A model generated the notes under the pieces. It saw nothing but the letters and a program-made list of their open reading frames with translations, made no database searches and was not told the DNA's origin. Position numbers and translations under genes: made by a program. Shown piece by piece: positions 45,511-55,106 of a stretch of DNA of 64,000 nucleotides (position 1 is its first letter; each line of letters begins with the position of its first letter). The stretch covers positions 1,860,001-1,924,000 of the forward strand of contig NC_014158.1 of NCBI RefSeq assembly GCF_000092225.1. Direction: 5' to 3'. The stretch comes from Tsukamurella paurometabola DSM 20162 (lineage in GTDB: Bacteria > Actinomycetota > Actinomycetes > Mycobacteriales > Mycobacteriaceae).

Positions 45511-46440
45511 TTACGCGGTGGTTTCGATCTCGGCGTCGAGGTCGCGGTCGCGGCGCAGCGCGGACTGGAGGTCGTCGCGGGTCAGGTGCGCGGGTTCGGT
45601 GGTGTCCAGGAAGTTCAGCAGCACGTCGACGAAGCGGTCCGGCTGGGCCCGGAACGGGAAGTGGCCGGCACCGTCGAAGATCTCCAGGCGCGAGGCCGGC
45701 AGGGTGGCGTGTAACAGGTGCGCGTGCTCGACCGGGATGATCGGATCGTCGGCGCCCCACACCACGAGGGCGGGCACGTCGGCACCGAGGTAGCTGCGAT
45801 CGAGCATGGTGACCACTTGGCCGCGCGGATCGACCACGGCGCGCAGCGTCCGGGTGAAGGCGCGGGGAGTGCCCGCGTGCGGTAGTCCGGCGAGCACGCG
45901 GGCGCATTCGGCGTTGTCGACGAACGCCCGGTGCGGCACCTTGCCGAGCATCGTCAGTGCGGCATTGGCCACCGGCAGGGCGCCGGGTATGGCCATTGCG
46001 CGGATGGCGATCTCGGACAGCGGTACAGACGCGGCTCGCAGTACGGGAGAGACCGACCGGGTGACGCCCCCGGTGTTGACGAACACCAACCGCTCGACCA
46101 CCTCCGGGTACTGGTAGGTGAACTGTCCGGCTATACCGCCGCCGAGCGAATGCCCCACTACAGTGGCGCGATCGATGCCGAGATAGAGCAGCAGATCGCG
46201 CATGGCGTTGGTGAACGCCGGGAGCGAGTAGTCGGCGCGCGGACGGTCGGAGTCGCCGTGACCGAGCAGGTCCGGCGCGATCACCGTGTACCGCTCGGCG
46301 AGCCGCTCCAGAATCGGCTCGAACGTCGACGAATTGTCCGCCATGCCATGGATCAGCAGCAGCGCGGGCCCGTCGCCACCGATCCGATAGGCGCGGCGGT
46401 AACCGTGGATCAGCGCTACCCGCCGCTGCACGGCGGTCAC
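45511..46440 (-). CDS. Alpha/beta hydrolase, tandem copy 2
   Basis: Alpha/beta hydrolase of 309 residues with nucleophile S98 (GHSLGG) and HFPFRAQPDRF around the catalytic His. It matches the hydrolase next to the PAC2 gene in mycobacteria (Rv2715 position, recalled), so this is likely the ancestral copy and 44471-45439 the duplicate. GTG 46440 overlaps the PAC2 stop codon (GTGA). Substrate unknown. Confidence 0.88.
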   Translation of the reverse strand: MTAVQRRVALIHGYRRAYRIGGDGPALLLIHGMADNSSTFEPILERLAERYTVIAPDLLGHGDSDRPRADYSLPAFTNAMRDLLLYLGIDRATVVGHSLGGGIAGQFTYQYPEVVERLVFVNTGGVTRSVSPVLRAASVPLSEIAIRAMAIPGALPVANAALTMLGKVPHRAFVDNAECARVLAGLPHAGTPRAFTRTLRAVVDPRGQVVTMLDRSYLGADVPALVVWGADDPIIPVEHAHLLHATLPASRLEIFDGAGHFPFRAQPDRFVDVLLNFLDTTEPAHLTRDDLQSALRRDRDLDAEIETTA

Positions 46441-47372
46441 GAAGCGGACTCGTCGCCCTCGTCGCCCGCCTGCTCGGCGAGGAAGGCCTCGAACTCGCTG
46501 GCCAGGTCGTCGCCTGTGGGAATGGCTTCGCCGTCGGCAATGAGCAGCTCACGCGGCTGGGCGGCGTGCGTCGCCTCGTCGTACTGATGCTCCAAGGCCT
46601 CGACCACCTGCGTGATCTCGGCGCTGGAAGAGACCTGGGCGTCGATCTGCTCGCGCAGCTCGGCTGCCTCGGCCGGGAGCTCGCCATCGGGCAGTTGCAG
46701 GTCGACGGTGCTGCGCAGCGCGCCGAGCATGCCGAGAACCGCCTCGGGGTAGTCGTTCTGCGCGAGGTAGTGCGGTACGTGCACGGACAGGCCGACGGTG
46801 TCGTAGCCCTTATCGGCCATGCGCAATTCGAGCATGCCCGCGGCGCTCCCGGGGATGCGCATGGCGCCGTCCCAGGAACGCAGGTTCTTGCGCAGGTCGG
46901 GGTTCGAGCCGTGGCCGGTCACCGATACCGGGCGGGTGTGCGGGACGGCCATCGGAATCGCGTGCAGGCCCACGACGGTCTTGACGCCGAATCGCTCGGC
47001 GAGCCCCGCGACCGCGCTGACGAAACCCTCCCAGCGCAGGTCGGGCTCGGCGCCGGCGAGCAGAAGGAAGGGCTTACCCGCGCTGTCCCGCACCGCGTAC
47101 AGGTTCAACTGGGGTTCCTCGACGCCGGTGAACCGGTCCTCGAAGGTCATCATGGGCCGTCGTGAGCGGTAGTCGATCAACTCATCCACATCGAAGGACG
47201 CCACCAGTTCGGTGGTCAGGTTCGACGTGAGGTGTTCGCGGAGCAGCTTGAGGGCGTGACCGGCGTCGGCGTAGCCGTCCAGGGCGTGCACGAGCACCGG
47301 CCCGTTGCCGTCCGTGTCCGAGACCGCCGGGCCGGGGAACTCCAGCTCGTACATGTGCGACTGCTCGTCCAT
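46437..47372 (-). CDS. PAC2-family protein
   Basis: Protein of 311 residues of the PAC2 (proteasome-assembly-chaperone-like) family. It has the HALDGYADAGHALKLLREHL opening and the DYRSRRPMMTFEDRF segment, as in the crystallised mycobacterial Rv2714 and corynebacterial relatives. It carries a Glu/Ala-rich coiled end. ATG 47372 has TAGGAGG upstream. It heads an operon with two alpha/beta hydrolases. Molecular function unknown; a proteasome link is suspected by family only. Confidence 0.88.
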   Translation of the reverse strand: MDEQSHMYELEFPGPAVSDTDGNGPVLVHALDGYADAGHALKLLREHLTSNLTTELVASFDVDELIDYRSRRPMMTFEDRFTGVEEPQLNLYAVRDSAGKPFLLLAGAEPDLRWEGFVSAVAGLAERFGVKTVVGLHAIPMAVPHTRPVSVTGHGSNPDLRKNLRSWDGAMRIPGSAAGMLELRMADKGYDTVGLSVHVPHYLAQNDYPEAVLGMLGALRSTVDLQLPDGELPAEAAELREQIDAQVSSSAEITQVVEALEHQYDEATHAAQPRELLIADGEAIPTGDDLASEFEAFLAEQAGDEGDESAS

Positions 47373-47475
47373 CCCGAAACCTCCTACCGTGCGCCCCGTG
47401 CGGGGTCCCACCAGCTTTTCACGTGAGACAACCCTTCGCGTGGTGTGTCGATTCCCCGGGCCGGGGTGTTTCTGC

Positions 47476-47901
47476 TCACGGCTGAACCGCCGCGGCGAGA
47501 AAACGCTGGACCGCAGCGGCCTCCTCGGCGTCGAGCCCCGCCGCGGCGGAACGCAGCGGGCCGAGGAATCCGGCGAAGAAGTCCTCGCCGAGGCGCCGGG
47601 CGGAGTCCGTCACAACCAAACGGACCCGGCGCCGGTCCGCAGCGTCGGGTGCGCGCTCCACCAGCGATGATGCCACCAGCCGGTCGACGAGGGCGGTGCA
47701 CGCCGCCGAACTCAGGCCCAGCTGTGCGGCGAGGGCGCCGGGAGTGGCGGCCGTGTGTGCGCGTTCCAGATCGAGCAGCGCGATCAGGGCCCGGATATCG
47801 GTCTCCCCGAGATCGTTCACCCGGCCGAACGCGGCGATCTCCCGGTTCCAGCGCAGCGCGGCGTCGCGCAGCGCATGGATCAGGTGTTCGTTCCGGCTCA
47901 T
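47476..47901 (-). CDS. MarR-family regulator
   Basis: Winged-helix regulator of 141 residues. LAAQLGLSSAACTALVDRLVASSLVERAPDAADRRRVRLVVT gives the recognition helix and wing. ATG 47901 lies 6 nt after TATCGT (minus strand 47908-47913). It is divergent from a hydrolase gene, with an AT-rich 57-nt region between them containing TTTGTCAATCAAGT, a likely binding site. Confidence 0.88.
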   Translation of the reverse strand: MSRNEHLIHALRDAALRWNREIAAFGRVNDLGETDIRALIALLDLERAHTAATPGALAAQLGLSSAACTALVDRLVASSLVERAPDAADRRRVRLVVTDSARRLGEDFFAGFLGPLRSAAAGLDAEEAAAVQRFLAAAVQP

Positions 47902-47913
47902 CCGCCGACGATA

Positions 47914-47945
47914 GCAGGTAGTTTGTCAATCAAGTATTTCGATGA
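47914..47945. promoter_or_regulatory. MarR/hydrolase divergent region
   Basis: AT-rich stretch with the imperfect palindrome AGTTTGTCAATCAAGT (about 47919-47934) between the two start codons. Its position suits autoregulation by MarR. Confidence 0.4.
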
Positions 47946-47958
47946 TCGAGAGGAAAGC

Positions 47959-48771
47959 GTGAATAACGACGCCATCGAACGGGCGTACCGCGCCGTTCTG
48001 GAGGACTTCGGCGTACCCGTCGAGCGTCGCATCCTCGACGGGGCCCTGGCCCGCACCCATGTGGTGCTCTGCGGACACCCCGCCGCGCCGCCGATCGTGT
48101 GCCTCCCGGGCGGGGGTGCGACGGCGGCCTCCTGGTACGCCACCGCCTCCGCCCTGGCACGGGACCATCGCGTGATCGCCCCCGATCTGCCGGGCGACGG
48201 CGGTGGCAGCCAACCGCGGGGTCTACGCAGTCGCGATCAGTGGGCCGACTGGATCGACGAGGTGCTCGACGCGCTCGATGTGTCCGCGCCCGCGCTCGTC
48301 GGGCACTCCTTCGGGGCCCAGCTCGCGGTCGACTACGCGCTCCGCCGCCCGGGCGTCCCGGCGGCGATCACCCTGCTCGACCCCACCGATGTGTTCTGCC
48401 GGATGCGCCCGAGCACCGTCCTGCGCGCCGTCCCGCTCTTGCTCGCTCCGTCCGCGCGCCGGCAGCGCGCGTACGCCGAGTGGGAGACCGACGGGCATTG
48501 GCCCCCGTCGGCGGCGTTCGGCCGGCTGTCGGACGCCCTCGCCGACGGTCCGCGCACTGCGCTCCTACGGCTCGTTCCGCGCAGACCGGCCGCGGATCGC
48601 CTGGATGCGCTGCGCGAGGTCTCCGGCGGCGTCACCGTCGTCGTCGGTGAGCGCAGCAAGTCCCACGACGGTCCGCGCCTGGTGCGTGCGATCGCCCAGC
48701 GCTACCCGTGGATGACGGTCACCAGCCTGCCCGTCGCCCACCACGAACTGCCGTTCGCCTATCGGCCCTGA
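47959..48771 (+). CDS. Alpha/beta hydrolase divergent from MarR
   Basis: Alpha/beta hydrolase of 270 residues, different in sequence from the tandem pair nearby. It has CLPGGGATAASWY as the oxyanion region, nucleophile S117 in GHSFGA, and AHHELPF at the end. GTG 47959 has AGAGGAAA upstream. Six bases separate its stop codon from that of the convergent permease. Probably under MarR control; substrate unknown. Confidence 0.82.
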   Translation: MNNDAIERAYRAVLEDFGVPVERRILDGALARTHVVLCGHPAAPPIVCLPGGGATAASWYATASALARDHRVIAPDLPGDGGGSQPRGLRSRDQWADWIDEVLDALDVSAPALVGHSFGAQLAVDYALRRPGVPAAITLLDPTDVFCRMRPSTVLRAVPLLLAPSARRQRAYAEWETDGHWPPSAAFGRLSDALADGPRTALLRLVPRRPAADRLDALREVSGGVTVVVGERSKSHDGPRLVRAIAQRYPWMTVTSLPVAHHELPFAYRP

Positions 48772-48777
48772 GTCTGG

Positions 48778-50721
48778 TCAGGACACGTGGACCGTCGGTC
48801 GGCGCTTCGCGTCGTGCTCGGCCTGCCGGAGCACCTCGTGACAGACCGCGGCCACCTCGCCCGTGCCCTCGACGAGATACTTGCCCATGTTGAGCACGGG
48901 ATTCATCTCGGACCACTGGAAATAGACCTCGGGCACCACGCCCGTCTCGTCGCGGATGTAGAGCAGCACCGCCGCAATCGTGTTGGCGATGTTGCCCGAG
49001 CGCACCTTGAGCAGGCGGTATCCGAATTTCTCGATGCCGCGCACCTCGAGATCCTGCTCGAAGTCCGACGAGTCCCGCGGCCACACTTCGAGCAGGATCA
49101 CCCGGGACCGGCCGGGGATGTGCCCGAATTTGCGCTCGGCGCGTACCTTGTCCCGGTACTCCTTCTTGGTGTCCACGTCGGGCTCGTGGGCCACGATGCG
49201 GATCGCGTGCTGGGCCTGCGCGTCGTCGCGGATGAATTCCAGGGCCTTGTCGTCGAAGCTGATCGACGATGCGCGCAGCTCGAACGAGCGCCGCACGCGG
49301 GAGCCGATCGACACCACGGCGATCGCCAGGATGAACAGCGCGGCGATCCGCACGCCATCGGGCCGCTCGATGATGTTGTCGATGGTGGTGTACACGAACA
49401 CGGCCGCGATGAGACCGAACATCCAGGTTTGTGCGGTCTGCCGTTTGCGTCGCGCGGAGATCGTGACGGCCACCGCGGCGGAGGTCATCAACACCAACAC
49501 ACCGGTCGCATACGCGCCGCCCTGCGCATTCACGTCCGCCTCGAAGATCAGCACGATCACCAGTGCGATCACGGTGAGCACGACGACCAGGGGGCGTACC
49601 GCCGAGGCCCAGCGCGGGGCCATGCCGTATCGGGGCAGGTAGCGGGGCACCAGGTTGAGCAGGCCCGCCATCGCGGACGCCCCCGCGAACCACAGGATCG
49701 CCACGGTCGAGATGTCGTACACGGTGCCGAAGGTGTTGCCCAGGTAGTCGTGCGCGAGGTAGGCCAGCGCGCGACCGTTCGCCGCTCCCTCCGGACCGAA
49801 CTCCTCCGCGGGAATCAGCAGCGTGGTCGCGAAGCTCGACGTCGCGAGCAGCACGCTCATGATCACCGCGGCGGTGGTGAGCAGCCGCCCGGTGTCCCGG
49901 ATTCGCTTGGCCGGGTATTCGGGCGGGTCGTTGGGATCGCCCTTGATCTGAGGCATCACGGCGACACCGGTCTCGAAGCCGGACAGGCCGAGCGCGAGTT
50001 TCGGGAACACGATCAGAGCGACCGCCACCACCATCAGCGGATTCGAGTTCTCGGCCCACAGCAGGTTCTGCCAGTCCAGCACGAACTGCGGTCGTTCGAC
50101 GATGTGCCACAGCGACACCAGGATCACGACCACGTTGAGTGAGAGGTACACCGTGACCAGGAGCACCGCGGTGCCGATGGCCTCCCGGAAGCCCTTGAGG
50201 AACACCAGACCCAGTGCCAGTACCAACAGCAGGGTGATCGGGATGTTCGCGCCCTGGAGGAACTGTGGCGCCAACGGGTTCTCGACGATGTGCTCGGCGG
50301 CGTCCGACGACGAGAGCGTGATGGTGATGATGAAGTCGGTGGCGGCGAATCCCAGCAGTACGAGAACGAACAGCTTGCCGCCCCACCAGGGCAGCAGCCG
50401 CTCGAACATGGCGAGCGACCCCGCCCCGTTCGGGCTCTCGCGGGCCACACGCTTGTACACCGGGAGCGCGCCGAGCAGAGTGAGCGCGATGAGCACCAGG
50501 GTGGCGATGGGGGAGATGACGCCGGCGGCGATGAAGGCGATGGCCGGCTGGTAGCCCAGCGTGGAGAAATAGTCGACGCCGGTCAGACACATGACCTTCC
50601 ACCACGGCTGCGGATGATCGCTGTCCGAGGCGTGCGGGCCGACGTGGGTGCCGGCGCGTTCGGACATGCCGCTGAGGAACCAGTCGCGGGTGCGGTCCGA
50701 GAACCGGGGTAGGCCAATCAC
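48778..50721 (-). CDS. APC-superfamily permease with large cytosolic tail
   Basis: Permease of 647 residues: about 12 membrane helices (residues 35-490) in the amino acid/polyamine/organocation pattern ([20 protein letters not shown] near the start, [16 protein letters not shown] in the middle). A cytosolic domain of about 150 residues with alternating charged strands follows. Substrate unknown. GTG 50721 is chosen because TACTGT (minus strand 50729-50734) ends 7 nt upstream; the frame is open 45 codons further into the DUF4192 promoter region. Confidence 0.85.
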   Translation of the reverse strand: MIGLPRFSDRTRDWFLSGMSERAGTHVGPHASDSDHPQPWWKVMCLTGVDYFSTLGYQPAIAFIAAGVISPIATLVLIALTLLGALPVYKRVARESPNGAGSLAMFERLLPWWGGKLFVLVLLGFAATDFIITITLSSSDAAEHIVENPLAPQFLQGANIPITLLLVLALGLVFLKGFREAIGTAVLLVTVYLSLNVVVILVSLWHIVERPQFVLDWQNLLWAENSNPLMVVAVALIVFPKLALGLSGFETGVAVMPQIKGDPNDPPEYPAKRIRDTGRLLTTAAVIMSVLLATSSFATTLLIPAEEFGPEGAANGRALAYLAHDYLGNTFGTVYDISTVAILWFAGASAMAGLLNLVPRYLPRYGMAPRWASAVRPLVVVLTVIALVIVLIFEADVNAQGGAYATGVLVLMTSAAVAVTISARRKRQTAQTWMFGLIAAVFVYTTIDNIIERPDGVRIAALFILAIAVVSIGSRVRRSFELRASSISFDDKALEFIRDDAQAQHAIRIVAHEPDVDTKKEYRDKVRAERKFGHIPGRSRVILLEVWPRDSSDFEQDLEVRGIEKFGYRLLKVRSGNIANTIAAVLLYIRDETGVVPEVYFQWSEMNPVLNMGKYLVEGTGEVAAVCHEVLRQAEHDAKRRPTVHVS

Positions 50722-50918
50722 GCGGTACACAGTAGACCTCGTTCGGGGCACGCGTCGGGGCTGTGGCGCGTCGGTGTCCGGAACGGCCGGGTTCCGGCGT
50801 GACCCCAGGTCGGAGGCTGTGGACGAGCGCGGCCGTCGCCGAGGTTTCGTACGCATCCCTGGGGATGGTGCGGCGCACCTACCCTCGTCGGGTCGGCCCG
50901 CTCGGCCAGTCTTCGACC

Positions 50919-51980
50919 ATGACGACCCAGCGCAGCACCCACGCCCTGCCCATCGACGACGTCGGCGAGCTGATCGCCGCGGTGCCGGCCCTGCTCGGGT
51001 TCGTCCCGGAACGATCCGTGGTCCTGCTGGTGCACGACGACGTGACCGGGAGGATCGGAGCGACCGCCCGCACCGATCTCGGTCTCACTCGGGCGGGCAC
51101 GCTGAGGGTGGACTGTCGGCGGCATCTCGGTCAAGCGGTCGGTTTGCTGCGTAGGCAGGGCGCCGATCGGCTCTACGCTCTGGTGGTCGACGACCGGCGA
51201 TTGACCAAGGCGGTCCCGGCGCTCGTGGACTGCCTGGAGACCGTGGTGAGCGCCGAACCCACGCTCGGAGCCGAGGTGGTGCTGGCCGATCTCTTCTTCG
51301 TCAGCGCCATCGCCGACGGTGCGCGGTGGCTCTGCCGGCACGGCGAGAGCGGCGCCGTGACCGACCCCGCCACCTCGCCGGTCGCGCTGGCGGCCGCCCT
51401 GGAAGGCCGCCCGGTGCGGGCGTCGCGGACCGAACTCGTGGCGTTGCTCGCCGCCGCAGGGCGCGGAATCGGCCGCGCCGACTGCCTGGCGGCGGCGAGC
51501 AATGTATCCGACCGGGACCCGGCCGAGCTGCTGGGCGCCGTGGTCGCGGCGGTACTGCAGGTGGGGTCGCGGCCGGAGCCGCTGGGTGACGCGGACGTCG
51601 CCGTACTCGGCGGCGCCCTGCTCGATGTGAACGTCCGCGACGCCGCGCTGAGCCTGAGCCTGTCCGTCGTCGCCGACGATGCGCTCGAGATGTTCGCCGA
51701 ACTCGCACGGCGTCTGCGGGGTACGCCGCGGGCCGCCGCCGCTCTCCTGGTCGCCGCCTCGGCCTATGCCCGCGGCGACGGTCCGCTCACCGGGATCGCG
51801 CTGGATGCCGCGCTTGCCGCCGATCCCGGCTACCGGGCCGCCCGGTTGCTCGCGGCGGCATTCGAGAACGGGATCAGCCCGCGCGCCGTGAGCGCGGCCG
51901 CGGAGTCAGGGGAGCGGGTCGCGGCGAGGCTGGGCATCACCATGCCACCGAGGGATACCGAATTCCCTTTGGCGGGGTGA
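50919..51980 (+). CDS. DUF4192 protein
   Basis: Protein of 353 residues of the DUF4192 family, common in actinobacteria and of unknown function. Hallmarks are [24 protein letters not shown] near the start and the Ala/Leu-rich helical second half that ends [21 protein letters not shown] 50919 gives the usual start ([18 protein letters not shown]). In-frame codons upstream lack similarity and would overlap the divergent permease promoter. Confidence 0.85.
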   Translation: MTTQRSTHALPIDDVGELIAAVPALLGFVPERSVVLLVHDDVTGRIGATARTDLGLTRAGTLRVDCRRHLGQAVGLLRRQGADRLYALVVDDRRLTKAVPALVDCLETVVSAEPTLGAEVVLADLFFVSAIADGARWLCRHGESGAVTDPATSPVALAAALEGRPVRASRTELVALLAAAGRGIGRADCLAAASNVSDRDPAELLGAVVAAVLQVGSRPEPLGDADVAVLGGALLDVNVRDAALSLSLSVVADDALEMFAELARRLRGTPRAAAALLVAASAYARGDGPLTGIALDAALAADPGYRAARLLAAAFENGISPRAVSAAAESGERVAARLGITMPPRDTEFPLAG

Positions 51981-52002
51981 TGATTCGCGCGGGACTGCGA
52001 GG

Positions 52003-52986
52003 TCAGCGACGCGCGGCGTGTGCCCGGTCGCCGAGCGCCTGCGTGAAGTCCCAGGCGTCGGAGACGATACCGCGCAGCTCCGTGTGCGCGGGGCGCCAGC
52101 CCAGCTCGTCGTGCGCCTTGCGTGAGGAGGCGACGAGCACGGCGGGATCGCCCGCACGCCGATCAGCGGCGACTTCGGGGATCTCGAGGCCCGTCACCTC
52201 GCGACAGGTGTCGATCACCTGTCGCACCGAGAAGCCTTCGCCGGACCCCAGATTGAAGATGTCGTGCGCACCGGTGCGGGCATGGTCGAGGGCCAGCAGG
52301 TGGGCATCGGCCAGATCCTTGACGTGCACGTAGTCGCGCACCGCGGTGCCGTCCGCGGTGGGGTAGTCGGCGCCGAAGACGGCGATATCGGCGCGCTGGC
52401 CGAGGGCGGTCTGCAGCACCAGCGGGATGAGGTGGGTCTCCACCTCGCGGTTCTCGCCGATGCCCGCATAGCTGCCGGCCACGTTGAAGTACCGCAGCGA
52501 GACGGCGGCGAGCCCGTACGCGGTGGCGTACGAGGTGATCGCGGCGTCGATGGCGAGTTTGGTAGCGCCGTAGGTGTTCGTCGGCGCGGTGCGCGCGTCC
52601 TCGGTAATGGGGACCGACTCCGGCTCACCGTAGGTAGCGGCGGTGGACGAGAACACCAGGCGCGGCACCCCGGCTGCGAGCATCGCGTCGAGCAGCGACA
52701 GCGTGGTCACCACGTTGCCCTGCCAGTACTTATGCGGATGCGTGACCGACTCGCCCACGAGGGATTTCGCGGCGAAGTGCAGGACGCCGTCGAACTCGCC
52801 GTCGGCCAGGATCTGGCGTGCCGCCGTCGCGACATCACCCTCGACGAAGGTCGCCCCAGCGGGTACCGCCTCGCGATTGCCGGTACTGAGATCGTCGAGC
52901 ACGGTCACGTCGTGGCCCTGCTCCAGCAGAACCTGGGTACACACGCTGCCCACGTAGCCGGCGCCGCCGGTCACCAGAAGTCGCAT
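52003..52986 (-). CDS. galE: UDP-glucose 4-epimerase
   Basis: GalE, 327 residues: makes UDP-galactose for arabinogalactan and polysaccharide synthesis. NAD motif GGAGYVGS is at 7-14; catalytic S-Y-K in [11 protein letters not shown] and YGATK. Starts 6 nt after the ideR stop codon, so it is co-transcribed with ideR, an iron regulator, an arrangement that recurs in Mycobacteriales relatives as far as I recall. Confidence 0.95.
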   Translation of the reverse strand: MRLLVTGGAGYVGSVCTQVLLEQGHDVTVLDDLSTGNREAVPAGATFVEGDVATAARQILADGEFDGVLHFAAKSLVGESVTHPHKYWQGNVVTTLSLLDAMLAAGVPRLVFSSTAATYGEPESVPITEDARTAPTNTYGATKLAIDAAITSYATAYGLAAVSLRYFNVAGSYAGIGENREVETHLIPLVLQTALGQRADIAVFGADYPTADGTAVRDYVHVKDLADAHLLALDHARTGAHDIFNLGSGEGFSVRQVIDTCREVTGLEIPEVAADRRAGDPAVLVASSRKAHDELGWRPAHTELRGIVSDAWDFTQALGDRAHAARR

Positions 52987-52992
52987 CGAGCC

Positions 52993-53676
52993 CTACACCG
53001 CCTCGGCGAACACGGCGTGCGCCATTTCGTCCGACAGTTCGAAGTCCTCGTGGCCCGCCACGGAGATCACCACGGATCCGCGCTGGACGGTCACCGCGAC
53101 GCGGGCATCGGGCACGACGCCCGCCTCCCGGAAGCGACTGATCAGATCGTTGTCCGCCTGCACGTGCTCGGCCAGCCGCTTGATCACCACTGCGGTGGGA
53201 CCGCCCTGCGGGAGGTCCGTCAGCCGTGCGGGGCGGGTGGGCTCGTTGCCGATCGACACACCGAGTTCGCCCAGGCCCGGGATCGGGTTGCCGTAGGGCG
53301 AGGTGGTGGGGTTGCCGAGCACCTCGAGCAGGCGCCGTTCGACGTCCTCGCTCATCACGTGCTCCCAGCGGCACGCCTCGGCGTGCACGTTCTCCCACTG
53401 CAGGCCGATCACGTCGACCAGCAGTCGCTCGGCCAGCCGGTGCTTGCGCATCACGGCGATGGCGAGCGCGCGACCCTTGTCGCTGAGTTCCAGGTGACGG
53501 TCGCCCGCGACACGGACCAGTCCGTCGCGCTCCATTCGCTGCACGGTCTGCGACACGGTCGGCCCGCTCTGGTCGAGCCGCTCCGCGATGCGTGCGCGCA
53601 GCGGCACCACGCCCTCTTCTTCGAGTTCGTAGATGGTGCGCAGGTACATCTCGGTGGTGTCCACCAGATCGTTCAC
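52993..53676 (-). CDS. ideR: Iron-dependent repressor IdeR/DtxR
   Basis: DtxR-family metalloregulator of 227 residues. Winged helix is at 1-72. All metal ligands are present at the IdeR numbering: M10, C102, E105 and H106 (primary site), H79, E83 and H98 (ancillary site). An SH3-like domain follows at about 150-227. It represses siderophore genes and activates iron storage when Fe(II) is bound. GTG 53676 has AAGGAG upstream. An imperfect iron box lies about 60 nt upstream. Confidence 0.96.
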   Translation of the reverse strand: MNDLVDTTEMYLRTIYELEEEGVVPLRARIAERLDQSGPTVSQTVQRMERDGLVRVAGDRHLELSDKGRALAIAVMRKHRLAERLLVDVIGLQWENVHAEACRWEHVMSEDVERRLLEVLGNPTTSPYGNPIPGLGELGVSIGNEPTRPARLTDLPQGGPTAVVIKRLAEHVQADNDLISRFREAGVVPDARVAVTVQRGSVVISVAGHEDFELSDEMAHAVFAEAV

Positions 53677-53702
53677 GAATCCAGCTCCTTCTCGTCGCGA
53701 TC

Positions 53703-53708
53703 AGCTTA
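53703..53708 (-). promoter_or_regulatory. Candidate -10 of ideR
   Basis: Minus-strand TAAGCT, about 27 nt before the GTG, leaving room for the AAGGAG ribosome-binding site. No clear -35. Confidence 0.4.
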
Positions 53709-53735
53709 ACGGAGACGCAACGCCATTCCCTTCGA

Positions 53736-53755
53736 CTAAAGGTTACCTAACTTAG
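53736..53755. promoter_or_regulatory. Imperfect DtxR/IdeR iron box
   Basis: CTAAAGGTTACCTAACTTAG. On the minus strand this reads CTAAGTTAGGTAACCTTTAG, which follows the consensus TTAGGTTAGGCTAACCTAA with one base missing in the centre and few mismatches. It lies between ideR and acuC, about 60 nt and 120 nt from their starts. Confidence 0.45.
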
Positions 53756-53861
53756 ACGTGTCATCATGCGGAGATATTCCCTTCGGTCCGGAGCCGTGGC
53801 CGGGCCCACGTGTGCTGCGTCGCATGCGGGACAAAGCCGTATGTCCGGATGGCCACGCCGA

Positions 53862-53867
53862 TAGGGT
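53862..53867 (+). promoter_or_regulatory. -10 element of acuC
   Basis: TAGGGT ending 6 nt before ATG 53874; leaderless pattern. Confidence 0.5.
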
Positions 53868-53873
53868 CGAAGC

Positions 53874-55106
53874 ATGGCACGGTTCCCCGACTCCCAGGTG
53901 GTGTGGGATCCCTCGGTCCTCGATTACCGCTTCTCCCAATCGCACCCGATGGACCCCGTGCGGCTGCGCCTGACGATGGAGCTGGCCCGGATGCTCGGCG
54001 TGATCGACGGTGCCGAGGTGGTGGCACCGCGCGGGTTCGACGTGGCCGATCTCGCCCGGGCGCACACCGACGACTATCAGGCCGCGGTCCGGGTCGCCGG
54101 ATCCGGCCGCTCGCGCATCGACCTCACCGGGTTCGGTCTCGGCAACGACGACAACCCGGTGTTCCTGCACATGCACGAGGCGGCGGCGTCGATCGTCGGG
54201 TCCACGCTCTCCGGGGCCAAGGCGATCGCCGACGGCACCGCCACGCGCGCCGTCAACATCGCGGGCGGTATGCACCACGCGATGCGCAGCCACGCCTCCG
54301 GGTTCTGCGTCTACAACGACATCGCGATCGCCATCTCCTGGTTGCTCGACCACGGCTACGACCGCATCGCCTACATCGATGTCGACGCCCATCACGGGGA
54401 TGGGGTGCAGGCCGCGTTCTGGAACGACGCCCGGGTGCTCACCGTCTCGGTGCACGAGGACCCGCAGCACCTGTGGCCCAACACCGGCTACCCATCGGAG
54501 CTGGGCGGACCGGAGGCCCGCGGCACTGCCGTCAACGTGCCGGTTCCCGCGTTCAGCCCGGACGCGCTGTGGTTGCGGGCCTTCCACGCGGTGGTTCCCT
54601 CGGTGGTCCGCGAGTTCGCGCCGCAGCTCATCGTGAGTCAGTGCGGCTGCGACTCGCACGCCGCCGATCCGCTCACCGATCTGTCGCTCTCGGTCGACGG
54701 TCAGCGGGCGGCGATCCTCGCGATGCGGGATCTGGCCGATGAGGTCTGCGACGGACGCTGGCTCGCCGTCGGCGGCGGTGGGTACCAGTTGGTATCGGTG
54801 GTCCCGCGCACCTGGACCCACCTGCTGGCGGCGGTGGTCGGCGTGGACGTCGACCCGGCCACCCCCATCCCGGCCGCATGGAAGGACCTCGTCGCACAGA
54901 TCCCGGCCGAGCGCCTCGGTGGCGAACCCGGCCCGCTTCCGGAGACCATGGGTGAGAGCGGCGATGTCGGATTCACTCCGTGGGAACCCGTCTCGCACGA
55001 CCCGGCCGAGCGCGGTATCGACGCCGCCACCGACCGGTTCATCGCCCGCGCACGTACCGATGTCTTCCCCCTGCACGGACTCGACCCGGAGGATCCCCGT
55101 GACTGA
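53874..55106 (+). CDS. acuC: AcuC-type zinc deacetylase
   Basis: Class I/II histone-deacetylase fold, 410 residues. Active site: H134-H135, zinc ligands D171, H173 and D260, and Y304 (GGGGYQL), all intact. AcuC of Bacillus deacetylates acetyl-CoA synthetase. Here the overlapping downstream gene encodes a GNAT/acyl-CoA-synthetase fusion, so the two probably add and remove acyl groups on lysine. ATG 53874 lies 6 nt after TAGGGT. Confidence 0.92.
   Translation: MARFPDSQVVWDPSVLDYRFSQSHPMDPVRLRLTMELARMLGVIDGAEVVAPRGFDVADLARAHTDDYQAAVRVAGSGRSRIDLTGFGLGNDDNPVFLHMHEAAASIVGSTLSGAKAIADGTATRAVNIAGGMHHAMRSHASGFCVYNDIAIAISWLLDHGYDRIAYIDVDAHHGDGVQAAFWNDARVLTVSVHEDPQHLWPNTGYPSELGGPEARGTAVNVPVPAFSPDALWLRAFHAVVPSVVREFAPQLIVSQCGCDSHAADPLTDLSLSVDGQRAAILAMRDLADEVCDGRWLAVGGGGYQLVSVVPRTWTHLLAAVVGVDVDPATPIPAAWKDLVAQIPAERLGGEPGPLPETMGESGDVGFTPWEPVSHDPAERGIDAATDRFIARARTDVFPLHGLDPEDPRD

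Noticed and set aside
47454-47466. CCCCGG-g-CCGGGG followed by TGTTTCT as a terminator
   Set aside because: The T-rich side is on the plus strand, where no gene ends. For the MarR gene it is a weak stem only.
50722-50856. 45-residue extension of the APC permease
   Set aside because: Arg/Pro-rich text without similarity, and the TACTGT hexamer supports GTG 50721.
54739-55098. Acetyltransferase starting 120 codons upstream inside acuC
   Set aside because: That part is the out-of-frame reading of AcuC. GTG 55099 gives the short overlap expected.
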